A DNA stretch of 64,000 bases, taken from NCBI RefSeq assembly GCF_040802235.1, contig NC_133161.1, positions 105,665,001 to 105,729,000 on the forward strand, in the 5' to 3' direction. Shown here piece after piece: positions 25,265 to 36,629 of this stretch. A model generated the notes under the pieces. That model had not been told where the DNA came from. It was given only the letters and a program-made list of their open reading frames with translations, and did not search any database. The stretch's first letter is position 1; every line of letters starts with the position of its first letter. The DNA comes from Manis javanica. Taxonomy: Eukaryota > Chordata > Mammalia > Pholidota > Manidae. The translations under genes and the position numbers were made by a program.

Positions 25265-27385
25265 TTCTCTTTTGCAATTATCATAGTCTTCCATACTTTG
25301 TTGATAGGTTGATTTTGATCATGGAATCCCCAATGAATCTACAGCATGTTTGTTTGTTTGTTTGCTTTTTAACCACAGGTCAGGTGGCATGATGCAGTTT
25401 TTATGAATACAAATCGTGTGAATACACCTAAGCTTCCAAAAATCCAGGTTCTAAGAATTAAGAAGATAATTATCTTCTTTCCATTAACTGTTTGGAATCA
25501 TGTCATTTTTAAATAACATACCATCAACTCTAAAATACACTTCTGAAAAGGGATGCAACTTACAATAGATATCATTTCAAATTCATAAAAATGTGGTAGT
25601 TCTCCTCAAATTTAGTACATAAAAGGTACATTATTTCTTACTCTCCAGTTTTACTTACCTTTATTTTTAATCATTAAAAAGAAATATAAGACATTTCTCA
25701 TCACCAACAAAACCTAATTCCTCTTATTCTCCTTGACAAATGATTAATTTTGGACAGATAGCTTGCTAGGCTGGCTGCCAGCTGTCAGCATTCATTCCTT
25801 GGAAGTTCCAAGTATAAACCATACTTGGTTCTAATGACTGTCTCTTTCATTGTTTTCTTTCTTTTTTTTCAGTATGTGATACTTAATTTTCCTGTATACT
25901 TCAATGTCTCAAGAAGGTTTTAATTCCTTTCATACTGCACTGATATTTTAGTTAACTTTATAGTTGTAAAATGATTTATACTCTGTTTTGTAACATCCTA
26001 ATGAAATGATGAAACGTCAGGTCATCCTTTAAAGAAAAATTGATTTTGATTGACATCTGGGTTTTCAACAGCAACATTGCAGATAAGAATACAAGGCAAT
26101 AACATGTTTAAAAAATTGAAAGGAAAGAAGTTTTAAGCCTTTACATTTAGCCAAGGTCTTTTAAACATGAGGACACAGGAAAAAATGTCATCAGAAAATA
26201 AGACCTCAAAAGCATTATCTCACAGAAATCAGTTTGAACATTTTCTTACAGGAAATATTGCAGTAGGAAAAAAAATAAACCTAGGAATATGTTAATAGAT
26301 TTGTGGAAATAAGGATTGATGTTAGTGATGTTTGTTGTATAATTTAAAAAATACATGAAAATGTAGCGTAGCCAAAATAACCCAGAAGTACAGCTTCAGG
26401 AAATATCCCCTTGAAATAAGGGCCATGATGATGGATAGAGCAAAATCAGAGGAGGTGAGAGGAGGTAAGAATACTTTCTTGGTTTGCTAAGATGATGCTA
26501 AAATTGACACATGTAAGAAACTGAGGAGGAAATTCACATAATAATGATATAGAACCATTACAATACTAAAAGTTTCCCAATTCAAACAGAAAAATACTTG
26601 ATCTGTAAAAGGGAACATGCAAAAGGTGCAGGAAAAAAGACTAAAGTTTGGAAAATAAAGCATCAAATGAGGTGATAGAAATAAATCATAATAGAACAAG
26701 ATAAAGGGAAAGATAGCTGGGCAAGATTTTTAAGTGGCATAAAAAATCCGATAAAATATATTAAAAATAGTTATGGAAAAAATAAAGAGGTCAAATATGC
26801 ATATAAAAAAGACCTAAGTCCAAATTTTGACAAAAGGTTAAATTCAAGATGAGAACGTCATAAAGGAGGAAATAAATGATGTATAGGCCACAGAATCAAC
26901 AGTAGGTGCAGAATGTGCTAATGACTGTGCACATTCATGACAATAAAACCAAATAAACTTGAATGCCATTCCCACCAGAGCTGTAGAAAAACATTATGAG
27001 CACCGAGCTGGGGATACACATTAAGTCCACATGGAGCATCAAGACACATTCACCACGTGAATCCCTCGGTGACTCCTGACTTACTGCCGCAGAGGGGACA
27101 GAGGATGGTACCATAAGGGAACACACAGATGACTCGAAGCTCCCTCTCTTTGTTGTTCAGGTTGGCCTTGAGGCTCCAGTGGTATGGAGGGGAGGGGAAG
27201 GGAAGCAAGGCTCACCCAGAAAAAAATATGCACACTAGGGATATCTGATGAGGCTGCTCAAGACCTGACTCAGCCCCGGGGTTTGACTCCTAGTCTCATC
27301 CTCCACCACGCAGACCTTAAGGGTCTGTACTTACCCATTCCTCTTAGCTCGCCCTCACCCATTCCCGGCTTCTGGGTGTAGCACA
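25265..27385. other. AT-rich non-coding stretch
   Basis: No gene is seen. 26,040-26,300 has A-rich text loosely similar to LINE-1 or HAL1 sense sequence, but I cannot assign it. Confidence 0.4.
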
Positions 27386-27389
27386 TGTG

Positions 27390-27735
27390 CGTCTCTGAAG
27401 GTTTGTGACCTCCCAGGATTCCCAGGTTGAAATTCTAACTCCTCAAGATGTTGAGATGTGGGGCCATAGGCAGGTGATTCTCAGCCCTTATTCAGGGGAA
27501 GAGTGCCTCATAAAAGAGGCCCCTGGAGGTCCCTAACCCCCTCCCACTGGGAACACAGTGAGGAGACTCTGGCTATGAACCAGGAAGAGGGCTGTCACTA
27601 GAGGTGACCATACTGTGGCCTTGATCTGGACTTCCTGCCTCAGAGCTGTGAAAAGTGCATTTCTGTTGTTTTTAATTGATCCAGTCTGTGGCGTGTTGTG
27701 ATGGCAGCCCCACTGTACTAAGACAACATGCTTCG
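27390..27735 (+). mobile_element. MLT1/MST-type MaLR LTR relic
   Basis: Ordered MaLR phrases are visible: 'gttgaaattctaactcctca', 'tgtggggccataggcaggtg', 'gcctcataaaagaggcccct', 'ctggacttcctgcctcagag' and a 3' end with 'tttctgttgtttttaattga' and 'gatggcagccccactgtact'. Old sense copy. Confidence 0.75.
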
Positions 27736-27876
27736 AACTTGTATGGAAGGTGAGGACTATCTTTTGGCAGAATAAGAATAATAATACCCATCAAGACAAG
27801 ATAGGAAAAAACATTTCTAAGTAGATAATTATGGATTCTTGGATTTGAAAAAACCGAATTAGTTTGTGAAAAGAAA

Positions 27877-27879
<3 letters not shown>

Positions 27880-27928
<49 letters not shown>

Positions 27929-27943
27929 TGCGCGTGTGCGTGT
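27880..27943. repeat. (TG)n microsatellite
   Basis: About 48 bases of pure TG, then a decayed TG/CG tail. Confidence 0.97.
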
Positions 27944-27949
27944 ATTGCA

Positions 27950-28470
27950 AGTGCCAAGAGTACACATTTTAAAGCTTTATTAACACCATAATTTTAAATG
28001 CTACAAACTTACAAAAAAATCATTTCAAGAATTAACTACTTGTAATTCTTTCATGCGTAGATTTATGAATTTTGAATAATTATTTAATTTTTTGTGTCAG
28101 TCCATCTGATTGAAAATGGGACAACGCACTGTTCATAATTCAAAAACTAAATAAGTGTAAAATAAATTTAAGTTCTGTGCCTTGGTTTATACCAGACATA
28201 AACATTATGTGGGGAAGGTGGACAGAGGAAATCCTGAGTAAGGTGATTAGGGTTGGAAAGAAGAACCTAGAAGGCCCATTAGGGTGCAGAGCCCTGAGGG
28301 ACTGAATGGCGAGGGAGGGGCTGTGGTCCCCACTGCTCCTCCTCTGTCCCCTCCCCCGCCCTCAGGAGCCCTTTGTGACCAGGCCACCCTCTGTGATGCG
28401 GGCCTACTGTGCTGTGCCCAAGCACAGGCCCAGTGGTCAGTTGCCTGAGGGCAGCAGTGCGGATCAGACT
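27950..28470 (+). other. Spacer and upstream region of the SPATA31-like gene
   Basis: 27,950-28,200 is AT-rich unique DNA. 28,260-28,470 becomes GC-rich and runs without a visible splice site into the exon 1 ATG, so it probably includes the old promoter and 5' UTR. There is no TATA box or CpG island. Confidence 0.4.
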
Positions 28471-28647
28471 ATGGAGTATCCTCTCCTATCTCTGAAAAGC
28501 ATTCTAGATACCTGGCTGAGCTTCAGCTCCACTTCCTGGGGGTCTGCCATCATCACTGGCATCCTGTGCGGAGTGGGGCTCCTCCTCCTGTCACTCCACT
28601 TCCACCCAAGTGATCTATACTCACCACCACCTAGAAACATCAGGAAG
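28471..28647 (+). other. SPATA31-like exon 1 (signal-anchor exon)
   Basis: An intact 59-codon exon beginning MEYPLLSLKS and ending PPPRNIRK, directly followed by the splice donor GTAAGG at 28,648. Residues about 25-42 (SAIITGILCGVGLLLLSL) form a hydrophobic membrane segment, as in human SPATA31 proteins, whose first exon also encodes a short leader, one membrane helix and a basic Pro-rich tail. The ATG at 28,471 is chosen because it matches the family start (MEN/MEY followed by Leu-rich text); an upstream in-frame ATG at 28,306 gives an unrelated extension. Confidence 0.8.
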
Positions 28648-28985
28648 GTAAGGCGCCCTTGGCGCAGGCCTGACAGAATGTGAGTCTCTCTCTTCTATGA
28701 TTACTGCTGCTTTTTGGAGTCAGCTGTGGAGGCTCCTGGGATGGGAAAGAAGAGAACATCTATTCTCAGGAGAGAATAAAAGATCCTCCTTCTAGGCATA
28801 AGCCAGGCCCTGCATGAGTTCTCGCAGGAGGATCTTTCTGAAGATCCCAGACAGGATGCAGGTGGGCTAAAGGGCTCCAGGCCTAAATGCCAAACCCAGG
28901 GGCCAGCGGCTGCAGCAGGGATCCTAAGAATTTGATGCCTGCAGAAGGACAGGCCCCTGAGCACTGATCCCCCAGCTGCCTTCCT

Positions 28986-29020
28986 GGGGCAGGGGTCTGG
29001 GGTAGGGGTCTGGGGTGGGG
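28986..29020 (+). other. G-quadruplex-prone tract in SPATA31-like intron 1
   Basis: Five G4 runs lie within 35 bases, spaced by CA, TCT, TA, TCT and T. This is a strong quadruplex pattern on the plus strand. Confidence 0.7.
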
Positions 29021-29425
29021 CTTCCTCCAGGCCAAACCAAGGGCAGTGCTGAGCCCGCAGCACCTCTGAGCAGGGGCTGAAGCGGGGCGCAGCCTGGGGA
29101 GGCAGCATGCAGCCTGACAGAGCTCAGAGGGGCCTGTGGGTCTAAGCACGTGTGTGTTTCCTGGGCAGAGAAATACACTGATGCAAGAAATCCAGGGCAG
29201 GTCTCACATAGAAAATCCTTCTTTAAGTTCTTCAAGGAAGTAAAACTGAAAATATTTTTATCTACTTTAAAAGAGTACAAGAAAGGAAACCCCAAGGCCC
29301 ATTAGTTACATGTAGACAGTAATGCTCATGGACTCTGAGATCCGCAGCTCATCTAGGGATTTGAGTGGGACTTGGCCCCAACTCGTCGTGATTTTGGGTT
29401 TTTGGTCCCTCAGTGTCACCTGCAG

Positions 29426-29471
29426 CCCAGGGAGAAGAACAGGAGGAGGAAGAGAGGGGCAGCTCTGAGAG
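29426..29471 (+). other. SPATA31-like exon 2
   Basis: A 46 bp exon between an acceptor ending 'cacctgcag' and a donor GTGAGT at 29,472. It continues exon 1 in phase and encodes a very basic peptide, PREKNRRRKRGAALR, matching the Arg-rich exon 2 of SPATA31 genes (GKRK...RRRQRGR...). Splice sites look functional. Confidence 0.7.
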
Positions 29472-30439
29472 GTGAGTGCATGCCCGCCGTCCCTGCCCAC
29501 CAGAGGCAGCCTCCATCGCTGCCGCCCGAGGGCCCAGCTCTACAACACCCCTGAGGGTGCCCATGGCAGGGACTGTCCGTCCAGAAAGGGAGCCCGTGGG
29601 GAGGCTGCTGGGCAGGAGATCTGAGCCTGGAAGCTCCCCAGATTCTGGGCTGGAACAAAGCTGGGAGGGGCCAGAAGTGGGTGTCACCCAGCACGGATGG
29701 GGTGGGCTAGAGTGGCCCAAGAGTGCCAGGTCCACGTGTGGACGTGTTAAACTTCCCTCAGGAGCTTCTCTAAGTGACCCTTGCCCTGTCCCCCACAAAG
29801 AATGGTTATGAGGGTAGCTGTGAGGGCCACAGAGGGTAATGGATATGGAAGCCCCTTCCAAATGAGAAAGCGATCCCCGTCATGAGTCTTGCTATCGATA
29901 TCAGGGATCCTGTGGCCTTGGGCATGGGGGCTTGGGCTCCAGACTCTAAGCTCCCCAAAGTCTCCCCTAAAGTGACATGGATATGGCACTAGACTCCTGT
30001 AAGACCCCTAGGTCGCTGCTTTCACTACCACAAACCTGTCTCCCACTTCCCAGTTTGCAGAGGTCGCCTGCGAGAACAGGAGCTGGCAAGCAGCCTGATA
30101 TTACACGTAGAATGGTAATGAAGCTTACCCTTCTCTCTCTCGGGTCCTTCCTCCCAGAGCCTGTAATGGGACTCCAGGGCTGCCGCAGCCTGGGTCTGAC
30201 TTGGGAGGGGCAGCCATGGGCACAGGGGTGGGTAAAGTCCTGGGGTGGGGACAGCAGGAGCACCATGAAGTCAGTGTGAGAGCTGCAGAGGGCCATGGGC
30301 CCCAGATGCCCACCTCTGCCTGTCCGCCTTGGCGCTCCTGGCTGCGTCTGCTCCTGGCTGCAGCTTGGGCCTCCTGTCTTCTTCAGCCACCAGAGCAGGA
30401 ACCCTGACAGAAGACACGATCATCGATCACATCAGGACA

Positions 30440-33400
30440 CCCCTGGTGAGGTATGCAAAGCACACACTACTGGAGCCCGTCTGCCATGCAGGGAGCTCGT
30501 AGGCAGTGTTCCTCCCACCATGTACCCTTCAGCCTCCAGACCCCCCTCATGAAGCAACCACTGCCCCTAGCCTCCACTGCTTCACCAGGCCCACCCGCCT
30601 CCACATGTTCTGTTCATCCACACTCCTCCCTGAGTGCCTCTCCACCATCAGAGCTCTTCCTTCCCCTGGACAGCCTTTCATCCTGCCCCTTCTTCCCCTG
30701 CACCCCTATTTCCCTCTGATTTGGAATTGCACCCTCCATCTCTGACAGCCTCCTTTGCCCCACCCCCCCAACCAGACTCCTCCCTGACGCTTCCTCAGTG
30801 TGACCCAACGGCACACCCACTGGGCACTGTCCCACAGAGCCTGTCCCCACACACCCCTGGAGCAGCTTCTCCTGCCCCAGTCACCTTGGGCCTTGGTCAC
30901 CCCATTTTGGCCCTGTCCTGGTGGCAGGCGGCTGCCAAAGACTAAAGCCCCTCCACCTCCTCACAGGGTGGGTCCCAGGCAGTGGCCTCATTCTGGGGAG
31001 ACCCAGGCCTACAGGTAGTGGCTGGTAACCCCTCTTTGCTAAGATGTGATGACCAGAATCTCCTGGAAATAGAAATTACAAAGAGAGTCAAGATCAAGAT
31101 CTGCAAGGAGAAAGAAAAAGACATATCACATCCAAAACAAATGGGCTCAGCCTACCACCTGAATTCTTTGGGGAGCACATTGAAACCACTGGGTGCTGAG
31201 CAGGACACCACAACCCCCAGCTCTCCTGCAGCACAAAAGGCCAACCAGAACAGCTGCCTGGTCCTCAGCAGCTGTCAGATCCCAAAGTCTTGGAGGGCCA
31301 CCTACAGCACACAACTAACCAGCTTTTCTGGGGTCTCCCTTCCCTACATAGTGAATCCCTTGGGGCCACTGCCTGGACCTCTGAGAGCCCTTCGGCACTA
31401 CACTCGCCATCTTTTTTATTCAATGTAATCTCAAAACGTTACCCAGTTCAAATGCAGGCTAAAATTTCTCCACCGTCATTCCAGTCCCAGCCTCTGTCCC
31501 AACTGGAGTTCCAGTCTCCACACTCGATTCCAAGCTTACCTCAATTTGAGCCACCAGTTCTGGTTCATGTCCATATCCCAGCCTATCTCCAATCCCCTCT
31601 CCCAAACATACCACCTTGTCCACACCACATTAGGGCCTGTTGAGTAACTTGTTCTACTTTGCAGAATAAGCCACAATCTCTCATCCGGACTGAGATTCGA
31701 CACCCAGAACGGCCCACATTGCAGAAGCAACTAGAAAGACAGCGGGCTCTATCCTCTGGAGTCAAAAGGCCTCAGGAAGTCTGCAGTGTCCCTACTTCCA
31801 CCCGTCCTGAGGACAGCAGGGTGGCTGCGATGCTTCCTGAGAATTTGCCCATCAGTCCTGAGATGCGGAAGGTACTGGAGCAGCACCTCCAAGAGCAGTT
31901 CATTCGCCCCCCATGGGAGCTGCCTGGCAAGATCTGGAAGACTCTGGAACAAGTTCGGCTCCAGGGTGAGTTACCAGCCACAAGTCAGACACAGGAGCCT
32001 CACCGACCCTCACGGACCGTCACTTTCCCTCGTGAAAGCAACCCGGATTCCCAGAAGGTGGGACTGTGGCACAGCCAAGACCTGGGCAGAGGCCCAAGGG
32101 GCTTCACGGTGTGTGTCCCAGAAGATCTCTCCAGGGACTCAGGAAGCCCCCTATTGGGGTTGCAAGTGGTGAGCTCAGAGGAGTCAGAAAGTGACTTGAG
32201 TCTCCCGAGTCACGATTTACTAGGGGAATTAGATAAGAGTGTAGAAAACATCCCGAAAAGACACCCAAGAAGGACATTGAGGAAGACCGGTGAAGGTCTG
32301 AGCTTGATGAGTGGGCACACATCCCGGCTTGCTGACAGCTTTGCTTTTCCGAACTTGGACACACACTCAGAAACCGGGAATCAAGGAGTCTTAAAGGGCT
32401 GGAAACCCCGTATGAACACCTGCCACGGGACCCCCTTCCTTGAGCGGGACACGCGACAGATGCTGGAAGCACATACCACAAGGTTCCGGGCGAAGCACAG
32501 GTGGCGGGTACTCTTTAAGGTCCTGAAGACCGTAAATATCTTCAACCTCAAAAAGGCTCTACCCTTGCCCATTCTGCACTTGACCTCATCACCCCCAGGC
32601 ACCTGTGTGTCTGGCATGCCTGCGATAGTCAAGTTTCCTGACTTTGTGAGAAAACCCCTTCAGGCCTTTGCAGAAGAGATGGTGGAAACAGGGGAGTCAG
32701 CTTCCACCATGGGGAGGCCTCCCCTCACTCCCCCACATGTGTGTGCGGAAAAGGTCTGGGGAGGAAGCCCATTCAGTGATGACCACAGGCGGCCCAAATC
32801 CTGTCCGACTGGGCAGGAGAGCAGGCCGCCTATTCAGCGCCTCACACTCAGCACCACGGGCAGAATCTGGTGTAATGGGACTGGGTAGCAGGCCACCTGC
32901 TGGAAGGTGACAGTACTGGAGGTGAGCTGAACATCACGGTCTTTGAGGGCCGCAGAGGCATGGGAGGCCACAGGGTTCCCAGCTCTCCAGCCACCATCTA
33001 GAGTCGGCTTGCAAACAAAACCGCAGACCTTAAACGTGCGTACAAGGATTTCAGAAGCTCCAGGGACCAGTCAAAGTCCCCCCATCCATAGAAAGTCTGT
33101 TACCCTGTGCCCAGTACAACCGTTTTCCAGCACAGAGGTTGTGAGTGAGCTGAAGCCCCAGGTGAAGGTACAGTCGGGGAACCATCTCCCAGACTGTCCC
33201 CAACACACACTGCTCATCAGAGGCCACGTGGCTTCTCAGGCACCCCTGTGCCGTCCCCAGAGAGGGCCTACGGGAAAGCACAGAGAGGTGTCTGGAGCAC
33301 TGAGCCCACGTCAGGCTGTGACTACGGGCCAGCCTGCCCGGGTCCAGGGAGCAGTACACCCTGCTGGGAAGAGATGCCCCCAGTGCCCACCAGGGGAGGA

Positions 33401-34216
33401 ACGGAGGCCTCCAGAAAGCTCCTTTGGAGGAAGGTTGAGGCTCTTCTTCCATAAGAAGTTTCACCATAAAAACAACGAACATCAGGATACTCTGCGCAAA
33501 TCTAAACTCTCATCAGCCACCGCCCAGAGCCAGGGATCACGCCCAAGAAGATCAATTTTGAAGAACGCGGATCCTGAGGCTAAGGAGCTGATGAGAGCAG
33601 TCGGACAGACTTTAGATGAGAAAAGGGCAGTTCTCCGTGTACTTCACTCCACAAAGTTAAGTAAACATCAACAGGAATTCCAAGCCCCAGTACGTGGGTG
33701 TTACCACTCCCATGGGCAATTCCAAGCCCCAGTACGTGGGTGTTGCCACTTCCTTGGGCAATTCCAAGCCCCAGTCTGTGGGTTTTACCACTCACATGGG
33801 CAATTTCAGGCCCCAGTCTGTGCGTGTTGCCACTCCATGGGCAATTCCAAGCCCCAGTACATGGGGGTTGCCACTCCCATGGGCAATTCTAAGCCCCAGT
33901 ACGTGGGTGTTGCCACTTCCTTCGGCAGCCTGGCTACTGAGAGCCAGTGAAAATTAGTCATACACACTGTGGTCACCAAGCCACCCAGCAGGGCCAGACT
34001 TGTCCTGTCAAGGAAAGTCAAGTCGAACACCAAGAGTCCTTGAAAAGAGTCATATTCAACAAGCAGCTGGACCTGAGGAGCTCCACGTCCTTGTACCACA
34101 AGAAGACTCTGTCTTCTCCAGTCTGTCACTGCCAGGGTGGATCGGCTGTGCCACGCGTCCCAGGCCAACAGACACACTACCTGCAGCACTGTCCTCTTTG
34201 CCGTCTAGGTGTCTAG
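30440..34216 (+). other. SPATA31-like terminal exon remnant
   Basis: This holds the bulk of the protein. It starts near the PGEV block (about 30,445; exon 3 may account for the first part) and includes a Pro/Ser-rich N-terminal half, then the longest surviving frame, 409 codons from 31,659 to 32,888 (block NKPQSL, PENLPISPEMRKVLEQHL, RFRAKHRW), then 335 codons from 32,943 to 33,950, and a C-terminal piece to 34,216. These lie in different or stop-interrupted frames. The amino-acid resemblance to human SPATA31A is clear along the whole length, so decay is probably recent relative to family divergence. Confidence 0.75.
33676..33926 (+). repeat. 42 bp coding minisatellite, six units
   Basis: Six head-to-tail units start at 33,676, 33,718, 33,760, 33,802, 33,843 and 33,885. 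Five are 42 bp; the fourth is 41 bp. Each begins 'aattccaagccccagt' and ends 'catgggc' or a variant. In one frame the unit encodes FQAPVRGCYHSHGQ, in the next NSKPQYVGVATPMG; the 41 bp unit switches the reading from the first to the second without a stop. Human SPATA31 proteins have a single FQAPVCGF block at this place, so this is a local expansion. Confidence 0.92.
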
Positions 34217-34317
34217 TCTGGGCAACCCCAAGGTGCTGTAACCTTTCCTCATTCAAGTCTCCAAGAAAAAATGCAAACCTTTTTCTCATTAGCACATCCA
34301 ACATATTTAAGCTCCCC

Positions 34318-34323
34318 AATAAA
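34318..34323 (+). terminator. Poly(A) signal of the SPATA31-like gene
   Basis: AATAAA lies about 100 bases after the C-terminal block, followed by a T-rich stretch ('gtttttttccctc'). Position and context suit the family's short 3' UTR. Confidence 0.6.
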
Positions 34324-34339
34324 CATGTTTTTTTCCCTC

Positions 34340-35040
34340 ATAAAAGGATTGTGTATTGGCTCCTGTGCTCATGATGTGCTTTGGCTTGCAGAAGGGAGGG
34401 CAGGGAGAGAGGGATGTGGGATTCTGCAGGATCGCTCCTTACCCCACGTCTCTTCCTTGCCCATATTTTCATACCACTGTTATTACACAAACAACAAAAA
34501 ACTGAAAATGAGGCAACTACCCTATGAAGGTCTCATTCTCTGCAGGGTCTATTTGACTGCATTTCTCCTGCTTCCATGCCACTTTGAACTCCAGGCGGCT
34601 GTGGAGGGCAGGTGTGTGGAGGCATTACAGAGCTGGGCATCCCTCTCAGGCTCCAGAAAGTATTAGAGCCACAAGAGTGTATGTCTGGGAGGGGGTTCTG
34701 GGTCCTGAGGTCAGAAGCAGGAGAAATCTGGCACCTGGATCTCTTGGAGGGAACAGATGACACCAGCCCCCTGGAGCCCCTTTTCTCTCTGATGAAGCCT
34801 GGATTGGGAGGTGCCCTGTGAAACTGACTTGGCATAGCTTTAAAGAAATGAATGTGCACCCAACCCCACCTCTCTTTCCCACACTTTAGAGCAGCCTCAG
34901 CTAGGATGGCACCGTCAGCTGGTGCACAGTGGGGGGTGGAGCATCAGGAAGGCTGCAGGGCCCTGGTCACTCCTGTCCGAAATGAATGAACGGCCATGCT
35001 CAGGGATCACCCACCTTCCCTTGTTAGTCCTAGAGAAGGA
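34340..35040. other. Unique non-coding stretch
   Basis: No gene or named repeat is seen. Open frames of about 100 codons on both strands overlap each other and lack any family resemblance. Confidence 0.4.
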
Positions 35041-35044
35041 GTTC

Positions 35045-35370
35045 TGGAATGAATTAAAGAGGGCCTTGAGTGTGGTGTGGGGTAAAATTGCAGTATTTCA
35101 AGAATCTCTCCCCTGGCCTTAGTCTCTTTACATACACCGCTCAGCTTCTCGCAGACTCTGGGGGAAGGCGTGGAGAGAGGCTGTTCTCTCCTCCTGTTGT
35201 GTAACTGGTCTGGCACCTGTCAGTTGCCAGGGATCTGTTCTCAGAGTTTCACCTGAAAGGGGAGGGTGGGGCAGAGAGCCCCCCGAGGAGGAGAGAGAGA
35301 GCAGCAGCCCGAAGGGATAAATGGAGCCAGCCTCACTGTGAGCGATAAACGTGTTTCTCCCATAGACGCT
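35045..35370 (+). mobile_element. Possible LTR relic related to the 42.1 and 44 kb LTRs
   Basis: The segment 35,075-35,130 ('gggtaaaattgcagtatttc', 'aagaatctctcccctgg') is close to the same block in the LTRs at 42,069 and, in reverse, 44,190. The rest diverges, ending with a 'gcgataaacgtgtttctccc' block near 35,342. Likely a decayed relative of the same LTR family. Confidence 0.35.
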
Positions 35371-35374
35371 GAGA

Positions 35375-35945
35375 GTCTAGCCTTTCTGTCACACTCGTTT
35401 ATTCATCCCGGGCCAGGAACACTGTCCCCCCACAGCTTCACCATGTAGTGATTATCTGACAGCTGTACACTGTGAATCTCTGGGAGTGAAGATTTGAAAA
35501 CGTGGGATTGGAGGAAGGAGGTGCCCATGAATGTGCAGAGAACAAGGAGCCCCCTGGGGTCCTCCCACCATCTGCAGAAGGAAAAGTTAAGAGCTCAGTG
35601 GCTCATCCCGGCCCCACCCTGGGGTCTTCACCCTGCTCCAGCTCTGAGATCACAGTCCTAGCTAAGCCATTGGCTCACAGGGAGGGGACCAAATGTCCAG
35701 GAGGAAAGCAAATCAGAGCAAGTTCATCCCTTGACAAAGTATTCCAAGCTTGCCCATCAATCCTTGAATTCTCTTGATTCTAGAAAAGATAGTTACACAT
35801 AGGTGGGGGCACTGCACATGGACCCAGGAGGGAGACGTAGCACAGATGGTGATGCTGATAGAGCAGCAACAGGAAGGGGAAGCCCCTTTGCCCTCTCAGC
35901 TCAGGCTTCCACACCATGCAGTACAGCCAGAAGTGGAGAGGCGGG
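35375..35945. other. Unique non-coding stretch
   Basis: Nothing recognised. The 91-codon frame at 35,502 has no family resemblance. Confidence 0.4.
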
Positions 35946-35949
35946 ATGC

Positions 35950-36280
35950 ACACAGGGACGGCACAGACCACTCAGAGACAGTTCTCCACAGAGACCTCTT
36001 AGACACCTTCCACAGAGGCCACGTGTCTCCCAGAGATGTTAAACCTCACACAGGGCCCTCACAGTGCATCACAGATCCTTAGACAGAAACCTCATGCAGA
36101 TTCTCCACAGAGATCTATCAGCAAACCTCTCAAAGCCTTCTCAGAAGGGCTTCACTAAGACCTCATCCAGAGAGCTCCCCCAGATACCTCACATGCATTC
36201 ACAGAAACCTCATCCAGGGGTGGAATACGGTGACGCACTATTGCACAGAAACTCAGAACACAATGTGCACAGAGACTTGC
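35950..36280 (+). repeat. Degenerate CACAGAGACCTC array
   Basis: Over about 330 bp the word 'cacagagacctc' and close variants (acagaaacctcat, cacagagatct, cagagatgttaaacctc) recur at irregular spacing of about 12-30 bases. It is a decayed short-period minisatellite. The open frames crossing it (35,774-36,354) reflect the periodicity. Confidence 0.65.
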
Positions 36281-36629
36281 GTCCATTATTTGGAATCCAC
36301 TGCCAATACCTGCTTCAGAAATGGGAACCTTCCCAGCAAACTGCAGTTCCCTGAGATGCTACGACGTCAGCACGGCACTCAGCACGGCTCTCTGCTTGGG
36401 AGAAATGGCTGGGAATTTCTGTTCTTCTGTAATGTCATTGCATCTGAACAAAACTGCAGATTTCACATCTAGGTTTGCAAAATGAATTGTTCCACAGGTC
36501 TTCATTCACTTGCAAAGCACAACTTTTAAACACAACTAAAACACTCAGTCACCAATGAGAAAAAATATCTTACTTGTCAGTTTTAGTGATTCCACCAAAT
36601 GGCAACACTGTCCCATTTTTCATTTTTGG

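Larger units (their letters stand above)
28471..34335 (+). pseudogene. SPATA31-family gene, broken (pseudogene)
   Basis: SPATA31 (formerly FAM75) proteins are testis-expressed, with one N-terminal membrane segment and a very long last exon; the family is large and prone to duplication. The gene structure is visible here: exon 1 (28,471-28,647), exon 2 (29,426-29,471), an uncertain exon 3 near 30.4 kb, and a terminal exon to 34.2 kb. By memory of human SPATA31A, matching blocks occur in order: 'LGTVPQSLSPH' near 30,825; 'GAEQDTT' near 31,195; 'LFWGLPSLHSESL' near 31,325; 'ILPENFP'-like text near 31,840; 'RFRAKHRW' near 32,485; 'GQTLDEK' near 33,605; 'FQAPV' near 33,676; and a C-terminal block to 34,216. 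The reading frame is not continuous. In-frame stops fall at 30,943, 31,641, 32,886 and 32,928, and frame changes occur near 30,550, 30,720, 31,300, 33,840 and 33,948. Splice sites and the poly(A) signal survive, so a non-coding transcript is possible. This is a spliced gene copy, not a retrocopy. The paralogue within the family is not determined. Confidence 0.85.

Noticed and set aside
27672-27965. 97-codon minus frame with a His/Thr repeat
   Set aside because: The repeat is the translation of the TG microsatellite; there is no other protein signal.
31659-32888. 409-codon open frame as an intact single-exon gene
   Set aside because: It is one segment of the SPATA31-like terminal exon. Homologous text continues before and after it across stops and frame changes, so it is not a separate gene.
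33676-33926. Regular repeats considered as a CRISPR array
   Set aside because: The units are contiguous 42 bp tandem copies without spacers, within mammalian coding sequence.
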